Positions 24,759 to 36,075 of a stretch of DNA of 64,000 nucleotides are shown one piece after another. The translations under genes were made by a program, and so were the position numbers. This DNA comes from Piper betle. Lineage: Eukaryota > Streptophyta > Magnoliopsida > Piperales > Piperaceae. Within the stretch, counting starts at the first letter, position 1. Every line of letters starts with the position of its first letter. Location: positions 1 to 64,000 of the forward strand of contig JAURVB010013873.1 of the NCBI GenBank assembly GCA_033002965.1, given 5' to 3'. Below the pieces are notes generated by a model. That model ran no database searches, had not been told where the DNA came from, and saw only the letters and a program-made list of their open reading frames with translations.

Positions 24759-24957
24759 TACCCGATCAGATCCTGTATCTTAGTGGGGTGTGTCTTGTAC
24801 ATCATCAACTTTGGTTATTCGCTTTGAAGTTAGGTGATTTAAATATAAGCCCATCAGATCGCATTTAGGCCAGGTTTAAATAGTTAAATTAATATTCTAA
24901 AATCAAAATAACATTCATCTTGGTAAAAAATAAAGGTGAGTCATTTTATATTACAAG
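22168..24957. other. AT-rich intergenic sequence with an AT microsatellite
   Basis: No gene was recognised. A (TA)n array of about 67 bp lies at 24690-24756. It is followed at once by GGTACCCGATCAGATCCTG, possibly the edge of an element that inserted into a TA repeat. The terpene synthase 3' UTR would begin just left of 24958 on the minus strand. Confidence 0.55.
24690..24756. repeat. (TA)n microsatellite
   Basis: Uninterrupted TA dinucleotides over about 67 bp. It is the longest such array in the window. Confidence 0.9.
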
Positions 24958-27870
24958 CTAGGATAATGTGTGTTCATAATCGGTCCCCAGTGGAATTGGT
25001 TCAACATAAACAGAGTTGAACATCTCCAGTGTCCTTGCCCGCCCGGATCCGAAACCATCGCCATGCAAATAGTACCACTCTGCTGTCTTAAGGAAATTCA
25101 TAGTTGCCCTCACAAAATCTCTCGGAAATGGTGAGCCGAGAATAAGATGCTTGTTCAACTTCTTCCAAGACTCGTTGATCAGATTTTTCACATGCCCAAC
25201 AGCAGCTTCTTCTGAGACTCCTTTCTCATGCATATAGCACTGGACAGCCTTGGGCACATCTCCTCTTGCAAGTTCATCCTGTGTTCATCAATAGTTTTAA
25301 CTCACCAATTTTGCTAAGAGTAAACTTTAGTACTTCTATTAATGCTTGCATAACTACCTTTGCAGTTCCGAGGTCATCGATAAGGCGAAAAGCGTATGTA
25401 AAAGTGTGTAATAGATCGCCAATGTTTTCTATAAGGGCAAGCTTTTCCTTGGTTATCTTCTGGTTCGTTAAAACGAACATACTTGATGCTACAACCGCGA
25501 CAGAGATAGTAACCCAACCATTATCCATGTACTCATCAAAACTCGGTGTATATCCTTTATGAAACCATTTTGCCTCAACCATATATGCTTTGCATAAATC
25601 TGCCCACTGAGAAAATTTGTGGGAAAGGAATGGCATCAATAAGTGAGACATAGAACTATCAAAACGGAGAAACGAAAATGGGAGTGTCATATAATTTTTA
25701 CTCGTTTGCTTAGAATTGGTATGACATTACACCCTTGCTGCTTAAGCGAGTTGTATTCGATTTCACAAACGGAGTTGAAGAGAGACAAAAAACATGGCCT
25801 CATATACTCTGGAAGCTCTTCAAGTGCACGGAGGTCCCACCTGAAAATTGAACATTGTATGAAGAGGAATTTAATTTAATTTCAATTGATATATATATAT
25901 ATATATATAAAGCAGAAAGGAAGACTAAGTACATTAATATTCACAGTACCTGTCAATTGCATGTGTGAATAATTCAAGTTCTTCTATTGTTCCGAAAATA
26001 TCATATATGTCATCAATAGTTGTAATATATTGATTAACTTTTGTCAACCCCTCGATTGCTAGACTATGTTGAGGTTCAGAACAATATCCAAGGCCCCATA
26101 TAAGACATTCGCTTAGTCGATCCCTTGTAAAAGGAAGCAGTTCTGCAAGTCCCTGATCCTTCCACCACCTAAGATATATTGCTTGGGATTAAAAAGAAGA
26201 AGAAGAAGATATATTGCCCTATTAAACACTTAAACAAAAAAGAAAATGATAGAATATGTCATATGAAAGTGTTACGACTAAACCAAGAGGCATACACATA
26301 ACCAAACTAAAAAGAGGGAGCAATAATAAGGTGAAGGAGAAAATTTCTCATTTAACTTTAATAATAACATTGACACGCTTGTGACTACCCACTATAAAAA
26401 AATTCCCCTGTAGATTTGTGTGTTTGCATGTACTTAATTTCATGTTTTAAAATTTGGCGTGATAGAAACATACTTGGACGTGGCCTTGACGCTGGAATGG
26501 TACCCTGCTTGACTTATGTTGTAGACCAACTTGGCCAATTCAAGAAGCTTTGGGTTCTTCTTCTTCTTCCTCTCATATTCGTTTATGAACCATCTTGCAT
26601 CTAGCTTTGGAGTTCTCAAATAATGGGGAAGCTCTACTCCATGCTTGACGAGGTTATGAATCTCGGTATCTGAGTTTCTTTCAATCAAATACTCCCTTAG
26701 ATGTTTGGTTGAAAATGATCTAGCATCATCCAACAATGTCTCTCCTTCCATAGAAAGATAGGAGGCATCATACAGGCTCAAAATGGCCTTTGTGTCTTCC
26801 TTCAAAGCTTCCATGAAAGCACCAGTCCTTTTGTCCAAGTATGGAGTTAATTCATCTACATATACATAAACCAACTAAAACCCATTAAAATTGAGCACAA
26901 AAAATTGATCTCTATACGTAACATATGCAGTTAGAGTAATATTAATCTAAGTTAGGAGAATGAATTTGTTAGGAGGACTTGATGTCACCTTGTGGAATCA
27001 TATAACCATGTTGTCGCAAGATCCTAAATCTGAGTGTACTGTAGTATAGATCATCTTTTTCCCTTTGGTCCAGAACTCTCTTCTCTATAACATTCTTAAA
27101 CTCTTCTTCAAAGAGGTGGCCTACACCCAACCTTTCAAGGGTGTCAATGAGCTCAAGGCTCTCACTTGCATCCTCTCCTCTTTCACTAATAAACTCCTTA
27201 CATAATCCTTCAATCTCTCAGCCTGCTTCGTGTATTTTGCTTCCTGCATGAGCTATGAAATCAGTACTTGCTCCACCAATTGACTTGTTGTATATGATTG
27301 TCCAATATACACAGTTATCAAATTAGATAATATCTCCTCTTAAAAAAACGGAAGTCAACATCGCCTCTAATGGAAAATTAATAGAATCAACCAATCAAAA
27401 CAACAATAAAAAAATCAAATCATTATAATATATCTGATTCAATTAAAGTTTATCTTATAAATATAAGAGTCTGTTTGTTAGATATAAAATCATCATATAT
27501 AGTCTTCCTAACTATTAAATAAGGGTCCATCTATGGAATCAGAGTCTTTTACTAATATACACGGTGCATGCATGGCATGGTATCTTGTCTAGTATACAAT
27601 AATACTAGAATGTCGAAGCTATAGCTAAAAGTAGCTAAAAGTAAGTCAATGTACCCCATATCTACTATTAAGAGACTGAAGGAAATCATTGTCACATATT
27701 GATGGTGCATAATTAGCCGATCTTCGTTGAGTCTCCGTCTCTAAAGCATCAACAGTTTTCTGAATGCATTTCGCTACAACAAGATGGGGCCTACTACGAA
27801 TTTGAACGCAAGGAGTCGGGGGAAAAGCGAGGGGGAATGAAGAGTTCTTGCTAAGGACACAGGTTGCCAT
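24958..27870 (-). pseudogene. Terpene synthase (TPS-b-like, plastid) with one frameshift
   Basis: There are seven exons on the minus strand: 27870-27655, 27243-26989, 26855-26474, 26168-25950, 25840-25702, 25606-25358 and 25278-24958, all GT-AG. The frame-restored length is about 593 aa, typical for a plastid monoterpene synthase. Exon 1 has a Ser-rich transit-peptide-like start and RRSANYAPSI followed by Cys, where the RRX8W motif requires Trp. Exon 4 has DDIYD and the exon 6/7 junction gives DDLGTAKDE, the two magnesium-binding motifs of class I synthases. Exon 2 is one base short, with a frame change near 27199-27212, so translation would stop early. An upstream in-frame Met at 27945 is possible. 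The family converts geranyl diphosphate to monoterpenes; the product is not predictable. Confidence 0.85.
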
Positions 27871-28049
27871 TGTTTGATGAATTTTGATGACACAAATTGC
27901 ATACCTTGAATTGCATGCATTTTCACTGTCATTTATAGATGGCATCGAGAAGAAGAAGTGTACGCTTCATATTGATTAAAATGGTGTAACATGTGATGAT
28001 GCTACTTAGCTCCAAGAGAGAGTTACAGTGTAGCTTTCAAAAATAAAGT

Positions 28050-28081
<32 letters not shown>

Positions 28082-28808
28082 AGATCTGACTGATTTAGCC
28101 CGGCTCTCGCAATCTTTCCTACGTCTATTTTATCTGGCCGTCTGATTAAAAAAATGACCCATAAGTAAAAAAAAATCCCCCACTCCAATCTACATTGCGG
28201 CTACTGAACCGACTGCAAGCAGAACTCCTACTGCATTTGACCAGGTCTGACCTCGACGGCCAGAATGGTGTGCAACAAATTAAAAGGAATGTTTTTTTGC
28301 CGGTGGCTGTTTCGGTCACCACCGGCCACAACGAACCAGATCTCGCCACTCGCCCGCCAAGGCGTGGATCTGGCCAGGTGTAGATGATTCAGTTGGATAG
28401 CATCACATTCCTACTTATCCTTGTCGCTAGCTTCGTGTTTTTTTTGAAGAGTTGTCTTTAGCTCAAATTTCTTTTTCCTTTACGGGCCGAGCGAGTGCTC
28501 CTTGCTATCATTAATTAATTATAACAGTGAAAATCTTCTCTACCAAATTACTCGGCCATACATGGATGCACGAGGAATCATGCTTTGGCCATTAACCTGC
28601 ACAAAAGATTTTCTAAATGTATTATAATATATATGTTAGGTGACAAAATCTCGCCGTATCTGTTCTTTATTTAATTTATTTATATTATTTTCCTCTTGGA
28701 ACTTGGGAAACAACCTTCAATTTTTAATTAAATAAGTGACTTGAATATTTATGTCAATAAAAACATACACAATTAAAAGAGAACAATGTTAAACTACATG
28801 CTCCAAAT

Positions 28809-28810
<2 letters not shown>
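27871..28810. other. Upstream region of the terpene synthase
   Basis: It should hold the minus-strand promoter. It contains a (TA)n array at 28050-28077, followed by a moderately GC-rich stretch (28080-28400) with no recognisable domain. Confidence 0.5.

Positions 28811-28843
<33 letters not shown>
28811..28843. repeat. (AT)n array at left edge of the Mutator-like element
   Basis: About 33 bp of AT dinucleotides abutting the left end of the element. A similar array lies at its right end (32421-32461). Confidence 0.85.
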
Positions 28844-28846
<3 letters not shown>

Positions 28847-29307
28847 AGCACTGTGTTGCGCTGCATGCATTTATGGCGCATGAAGCGCAACGCAGCACAG
28901 TCGCTTGATCAAATCAATCCAACGCGCGGATTTCCCGCCCGCATGCAACTTTCCCGCTTGCCTCGCCGCATGCGGATTTCCCGCCCCTCCCCTGGTGTCT
29001 TTAAAAGCACCTCCCCACCTTGCCACTGGATGCAACCTACCCCCTTACCCCCGCCACGGCCTCTGCCCACCCCTCGACCCCCGCCCCCCAGTGCCCCCTC
29101 CGCTGCCCCGCCCTGCCAGCCCTCCAGCCCCCTGCCGCCAGACGCCCCTTGCCATACTGCCCCCGCCTTCCCTTGCCGAACTCGCTGTGTCAAGCATGAG
29201 GTAAGAGTTAAACCTTTGAAATTACTTTGACTTAATGAAAGAATGTTTATTATGACTATTTTAGTTGATTAGATTCTTAGTTTTTATAAATTTTGTATTT
29301 TTTAAAA

Positions 29308-31498
29308 ATGAACAATCTTGAAGATAAAGGAAATGCCGAAGAAGAATCAGGCCAGCATATTACAACATTTTATCCTATTGTAAACGATGAGGTCAAATTG
29401 AAGGTCGAAATATTTGATAGTTTGTACGATGCACTCAACTTCTACACTAGTTATTCAAAAATGGCCTGATTTGGTATACATAAACATAGTACAAATTATC
29501 ATAGGAGAACAAAAAGTTATGTTCTCAAGTGTTTGTGTGCTCTAAAGAAGAACATTTAAAAGAAGATGAATGTAAAATATAGATTGGATATGAAGATGAA
29601 AACAATAATGATGGTATGAGTATGAGTAAACGAAAAGAGAAATATCACAGAAAGGAAAAAAGAGAACTTATCCTATCATTAGGGAAGATTGTTAGACACG
29701 CATTAGGGTAACTAAAAATAAAGAGGGCACAGGGAAGGTCATGCATTTTGAAGAAGGTCATAGTCATGCACTCCTTACACCATCAAAAACTTATTTTTTC
29801 AAGTCACATAGGCATGTTACAAGTGTGCACCGAAGTTTGATTGACACATTTGCAGAGGCTAATATAAAAACTTCTCAACTAATATATGTGCTAAAAATTG
29901 AAAGAGGTGGCGTTGAAAATATTGGTTGTACAAAGATAGACAGTAGAAATGCCCTGACAAAAAATAAAAAGAGATAAAGGAAATTGATGCTCAATTATTG
30001 ATGGAACATTTCGAGGAAATGAAAGAGATGAATGACTCATTTTTTTATTGCTATGAAGTTGATGATGATGGTAGATTAAAGCATTGTTTTTGGGTGGATG
30101 GATTTGCAAGAAAAAATTATCAGCTTTTCTCAGAAGTGATGATTTTGATACAACATATGATACAAATAAATATGCACTTGTTTTTTCACCATTCACCGAA
30201 GTAAACCATCACAGACAAACTATTACATTTGGATGTGTATTTTTATGTAATGAGAAGACTGAGTCTTTTGTGTGGCTTTTTAAAACATTTTTGAAATATA
30301 TAGATGGAAAGCATCTGGGAGCAATTGTTGCTAATCAAGATCCTGCAATGGATAAAGCAATTAAACTTATATTTTCTTCAACATATCATCGTCTTTGCAT
30401 TTGGCATATCTTTAAGAAGGAAACTAAAAAATTAAGTGTAATTGCTAGCAAAAAGGAGTTTTATGAGCCATTTTATAGTTTAATTTATGGTGCAGAAAAT
30501 AAAGAAGAATTTGAATCACAATGAAGTGAAATAATGAAAGACAATTGCTTGGAGGAAAATGAGTGGTTAAAATCCATAAATGCAATTCATCAAACATGGG
30601 TGTTGTGTATAGTAAAGGTATATGTTTGGCTGGTATAAGAAGTTCTCAACGAAGTGAATCTCAAAACTCATTTTATTCAAGGTACGTCAACAAAAAAATA
30701 GCCTTATTGAGTTTATACATAGATTTGAGAGAACTATCAAAAGACAGAAATTAAACGAGGAAAAAGAATCTTATGAAAACTCATATAAAAGCCTCAAATT
30801 GGTCATTCCATTCAAGATGGAATGTAAGATAATAAAGGTTTATACTCGAAATTTTTTTATAAGTTTCAAGAAGAACTACAATACAGTTTGGTTTGTTGCC
30901 CATCTCATACGAAATTAGATGGAGAGGATGTTGAACAGTACAAGGTAACATGTTGTACAAATAATAAAGAGTTGGTTGCACATGTTACTTACATGGGAGT
31001 TGACAGTAAATGCATTGGAAAGTGTAGGTATTCTATGTAGGCATTTGTTGTATATACTGAGATTGAATGAGGGTGATATTTTTCTTCAGCTCTATGTCGT
31101 GAAGAGATGGATAATTGAAATAGCAAAGGAAGTTATTTTTGATGGTGATGGTGATGGAATGGAACTTCGTGGTGATTGCAATAAAACTTTGTTCTCTAAT
31201 TGGGAGAATTAGACTTTATATTCAATTGATGGGCCAAAAGGCATATTCATCATCTAAGAAATTTGAACTCGCCAAGCAAAAACTGTTGGAGATAGAAAAA
31301 TTGGTAGATGATCTACATCATGGAATACAAGTACATCATAGAATACAAGTACATCCACCGGCACAATCAAAGACAACAAGAAGTGGTAAAGTACTCGCAA
31401 TGGAACATATGGTAAAAGATAGGTTATGCCATGGTTGCAACAAATGGGGAGTTGGGCATGATAAGCTCACTTACCCTACAATTGTAGCACATCAATAA
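29308..31498 (+). pseudogene. FAR1-related / MULE transposase, broken
   Basis: Pieces appear in the order of the FAR1 family. From ATG 29308 comes a FAR1 DNA-binding region (FDSLYDALNFYTSYSKMA, then a TGA at 29468), with a continuation at 29741-29860 (VMHFEEGHSHAL, KSHRHVTS). The MULE transposase core lies at about 30200-30520 (VANQDPAMDKAIK, HRLCIWHI), and RSSQRSESQNSF follows near 30640. A SWIM zinc-finger-like segment, ESVGILCRHLLYIL, is near 31018. At least four frame changes and internal stops separate the pieces. The family includes both domesticated transcription factors and transposases. The position within an element with inverted ends favours a transposase. Confidence 0.75.
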
Positions 31499-31975
31499 TG
31501 TTGCCTAACACAAACCTTATTTTGATCTTTGTTATATATAATTTATGTGATTATTTTTCATGTTTTATTTTTAAATTTATAGGGAAAAAATTGTTCCATT
31601 TGAAAGTGGAGTCGTGGAATCTATTTAAGGGCGTCAGTGTAGTGATGGCGAATCTCAAAGTAGTGATGAAAAATGACTATGATAGCACAAATTTGGAAGG
31701 ATTGTATAATCTTACTAATTTGTAAATTGTGTCCATGATTTATAATTGGCTTTAATCAAACTTGACAGATTTGTAACTTCTAAGTTATTCGCGGGCATGA
31801 TCTTCAATGGTTTATACTTGTTTTCATCGTGTGGAAAAAAATTAAATGTGATGGCTCTCATGTGTTTTGGCTTTGATGTGTTTCCAAATTCAACAACATT
31901 ATTTAAATATTATCCGAATATATAAGAGTATGTCATTATTTTATTATATAGTTAATCATATTATTTATTAATTAT

Positions 31976-32213
31976 GAGTCAAGACTGAGTTAAGTTTTTA
32001 CTTATTCGAGATGAGATTGAGTCAATTTTTTATTGACTCGAGTTGGGATCATGTCAATTTTTTACTAACTCGAGTCTGGCCCGAGTCAATTTTTTATTGA
32101 TTCGAGTCATGAGTGAGTCAATTTTTTATTAACTCGATTCGGGCCCGAGTCAATTTTTTATTGACTCGAGTCGGGACCAAGTCAATTTTTTTATTGACTC
32201 GAGTCGGGACCGG
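31976..32213. repeat. Tandem array built on GACTCGAGTC
   Basis: About seven imperfect units of 30-36 bp. The best-preserved unit is GAGTCAATTTTTTATTGACTCGAGTCGGGACC, shown in its parts GAGTCAATTTTTTATT and GACTCGAGTCGGGACC. The core GACTCGAGTC is its own reverse complement. The array lies near the right end of the Mutator-like element. Confidence 0.8.
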
Positions 32214-32418
32214 AGGCGGTGGTGGGGGTGGTGGTGGCATGTCCCCCGAGGGGGTTGGCATTGTAGGGGGCCGCGGTGGCAAAAGGTGCCTGGGGTGGGG
32301 GAGGCCACGTCGTGGGGGAGCGGCTGTGGCGGGAGGTGCCCGGGTGGGGACCCGGCTGTGGGAGGTGGCCGATGGCTCTCGTGTTATGCACTGCATGCAG
32401 CGCACCACGGTTAAACTG

Positions 32419-32420
<2 letters not shown>

Positions 32421-32461
<41 letters not shown>
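32421..32461. repeat. (TA)n array at right edge of the Mutator-like element
   Basis: About 41 bp of TA dinucleotides directly after the right end of the element. Confidence 0.85.
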
Positions 32462-32467
<6 letters not shown>

Positions 32468-33771
32468 CCATATAATTGATTATTCTTAGTAATAAAACTG
32501 GTCACTAACCTTGGTTTGGCGCAGGCCTCTACGTGAAAATCATAAAAGACAAAGTCACTTACAATATCAGAAACTATGATTTTTTTTTAATTACTATTCC
32601 ACATGTTTACATTTTCAAATTATTGAATGAAAATATTTATATATTATTACAGCAAATTGGGCGAAATTTTGATCTCGAGCTAGTTATTACAATTCCAAAT
32701 TATGTTTTTAGCCCATTAAAATGATAATAGTGTGTATCTTATCATAGGTAACTGGGCGAGATCTAATCTTGTCCGGGGTTTAAAAAAATTATTTATGGTG
32801 TTATGCTAACTAATTATAATATAAATATCAAGTAGGTCTCTTGATCTAAACAACTTATGTTTGCAAGAAAAATGGTATTGAAAATTTTATTTTTAAAAAA
32901 ATCTAGCATCAAAAAAATAACAAGTGAAAGCTACCACACTTTATTGGCAAAGAATGACAAAAATAAAGTAACATAGACAAACACCATACATCATTTTTTT
33001 TAAGGAAACTGATTATAAGATTAATAGTAATTATTACAGATATATCACAAGTTGGAAACTTTGATTTCTCATACATGAATAAGCTTAAATATTTAGAGCT
33101 AACAAAGCGATTACGATTTCATTCCATATTTACAAACTATAACTGAATAAATGATACTTACATAAATATTTTTCTATTACATCATAGCTTAAGACTGTCT
33201 TCGTGGTTGGTGTATGTCCACTTGTTTTAAGCAAATCTTGGTGGGGCATTGAGCTCAGTGTTAGCGCCGAAAGAAACGGAAAATTTATGAAGTTATATAT
33301 GATAATTTATGCCCAGAGCTATAATTTTAGAGAATTTATGATAAGATGCAAATAAGACTTCACACTAAATAGTCCTTATTAGAAATTTGATCTCCGTTAA
33401 TTTCTTATAAAAAACACAAGTAAAGAAGGAAAAAAATTTTCTGAAGAGATTTTACATCTCCTATTTACATCATACCTAACTCCTACTCAAAGATTTTTAA
33501 TATATGTAATATCGTGTATATCATGTTGTCTTGCTTGCTGTTGGGTGTCAATTTTTTCCGTACTTTTTAGCGTAAATAAAAGTTTAAATATTAAAACATT
33601 CCCATCTTCAAAAATCCCAAAATATAAAAAAATTTGAAAATTTTTTTCACTTTAAAAATTGGCATGAATAAGATGACCACTTGTGAGACTCGAGACCGGA
33701 CTTGGATTTTTTTTTGAAGAGTTTTTATAATTTAATTGTCATAGTTGGACCAGAATATATGTTATTGGTTG
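32462..33771. other. AT-rich intergenic sequence
   Basis: No gene, RNA or full repeat was recognised. It ends in GGTTG (33767-33771), the target duplication of the following LTR-A copy. Confidence 0.6.
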
Positions 33772-35297
33772 TGTATCACCCTTAATCCGGTTTACTTTCA
33801 AATCAATTTGAAATATTATTAGAATGAACCATTCCTACCTTAATTAATTCAATCAACCCAATCTTACGGGAATGAATCTATTATCGATATATTAAGACAG
33901 AACAACAAGCACACGTTGTATGTATAGGGTGCGCAACAACTAACATGGTCTATATGTATGATATGACAACCGAAATCACAATTCAAAATAATTCAAAAAC
34001 AATTCAAAATTAAAAACAACAGTTATGAAATCAAAACAGACAAGACTTTTCCCTAAATGTGCGATAAGGGGCCGCCCTATCCACAATATAAATATATAAT
34101 TATATTTATCAAGACTCCATAGACCACCAGGTTGTCATATATATCTTTTACGTTAACCAAAGTATTTTCTTCGAGTTAGTCTCAACCTACTTAATGGTCC
34201 TATTCAATTTTAATCACAACTTTCAAAAAAACATCATATTTCATATAACATGATAACCATCACAGCCAAAAATTTAAATCACATCATGATAAAGATTCAT
34301 GCCCACCACATATCATCAAAACATTACATTATGTTCATCCTCAGTAGGTACATGCGTGCAAAGTGGCATTGCTACCCCTTCGTGGTAGCCGACAATGCTT
34401 ATTCGTTAGGGTTCTCAACTATACATATAATAAGAAAATGTCAGTAACGAGTGCTAGTAGTCTAGAAACAACTATATATCAAAGTGGCACATAAAAGCTA
34501 ACTCACATGTTAAAATAAAATATTTATAGCTTCACCAAAACCCTCATAAGGGCAACTACTAAGGAGTCATCAAACTATAACTTCGATAGCATCCTATTAT
34601 GACTGGTTTGATGTCTCTCTCAACATTTTTTAAACTATCGCACGCTCAGGAAAACCATTATATTAAAGCCTTCTACATCCTCCATATATCACCTAGCCCT
34701 AAGTAAAAAGCCGAGTACTCTCAGATAGTCGCCTTTAATACCTTTTGAATCTACACATATATGTGATGTATTGTCGTACCCGTAAACCTCCACACTTCTC
34801 TTAGTTTGAGGAAACTCAAAATGTCGAGTTGTTAGGATCCCTCAGGAATGGAATGACCCGCTCACCAATTTAGAGCCCATTGCGACTCACACATGTGCCC
34901 TCTCACGGTATGTGCGAGTCTATTTCCTCATCTCACATTTCATTGAAAAATTATAAAATCATACAATAGAGCTAGGCAGGGATTAAATAGTAGGCTCAGA
35001 GGCAACTTGATATAGAGCTGATTTTCAAAACGAACTCGAGGGATCTCATCTTCGAGGCTTTTTAATCTACAAATCATTCGGCTAAGTATCCTGTGTTAAG
35101 TGGAATTCAATAAATCTACCCCACACCACGTCCAAAATTAATTAAATCAAAACTCAATATAGGAGATCATAAATTAGAGAGCGAGTCCTAAATAGACCTG
35201 ATAGAAGCTCCAAGCTAGGTCTTGCCCCAACGAGCTCCTACTCTGCACCTACAGATCAAAGCTAAATGCTAACAACCAGTATGATACATGAATGCTA

Positions 35298-35738
35298 TGA
35301 TGGACTTTATTTAGATTTCATATCAAATCATCGAGAGAAATTAAACTAGATAAATAAAATAGCGGAAGCGTACCTGAAGCCATAAAGAAATCAGAGTCTT
35401 GATCACTTAGGTTTTGGATCTTCCAAATTCAAGACTAGTTTTCTAAACCAAAGTTCTGGACAATGGGATACCAGAACGAAAACCAGATATGAATTCAGGG
35501 ACCATAACCTCCTTATTTATAGCCTTAGTTCCATAAATTCAATTCCACCCATTACGAAAGAGAATTTATGAAAAGGTATCTACACATTAAATTCCACACT
35601 TTTCTCATTAAATTCCACACTTTAATTTATGGCTCATAACCCTTAACTTTAGTAGATCAATTTAATTTAGCCAACCTTATATAATAACATATGATACAAT
35701 TCCTGATTCATGTATATATTTATGTCCAATTTCCAACA
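35298..35738 (-). repeat. 3' LTR of the copia element
   Basis: 441 bp. It matches 41061-41484 almost base for base, but retains about 17 bp near 35455-35505 that the other LTR has lost. Confidence 0.9.
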
Positions 35739-36075
35739 ATCTCCCACTTGGACTTAATATATACACAAAATAATTGTATAACTTTATGAGCTCCAAACAT
35801 ATGTCATTATACCAAAATAACAATCTCGTCCATTAATCAATGTCAATATAGGATCAAGGCGATTTTCGTCACATTGAGCGTAACTAAACCTTCCATGGTC
35901 ACATACACCAACATAATCAAATGACATAGATCAAGTATGGATGTGTAGCATGAAAATTACATGTAATTTGATCTGAACATGCCTATTTTCAACTGGTCCA
36001 ACCTTATGAGATCACCAAAATACTAAAACAGAGTGAACCTTAAACCAAAATACTGCAGTTCAATACAAACTCCCA

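Larger units (their letters stand above)
28844..32420 (+). mobile_element. Mutator-like element with FAR1-type transposase remnant
   Basis: A 3.6-kb block between two AT arrays. A perfect 13-bp inverted pair TGCGCTGCATGCA lies near each end (28857-28869 and, inverted, 32392-32404), with weaker similarity outside it. The left end can also fold on itself (28850-28901: ACTGTGTTGCG against its inverse). Inside are a GC-rich leader-like block (28920-29200) ending in a GAG|GTAAGA splice-donor-like site, a FAR1-family ORF remnant (29308-31498) and a tandem subterminal array (31976-32213). FAR1/FHY3 proteins are related to Mutator-like transposases. Target duplications cannot be read because both flanks are AT repeats. 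The exact borders are inference. Confidence 0.6.

Noticed and set aside
28853..29230. Pro-rich ORF of 125 codons
   Set aside because: It looks like a GC-rich leader of the Mutator-like element ending in a splice-donor-like site. No domain.
32113..32471. Gly-rich and Pro-rich ORFs on opposite strands
   Set aside because: They run through a tandem array and a (TA)n microsatellite, so are chance ORFs.
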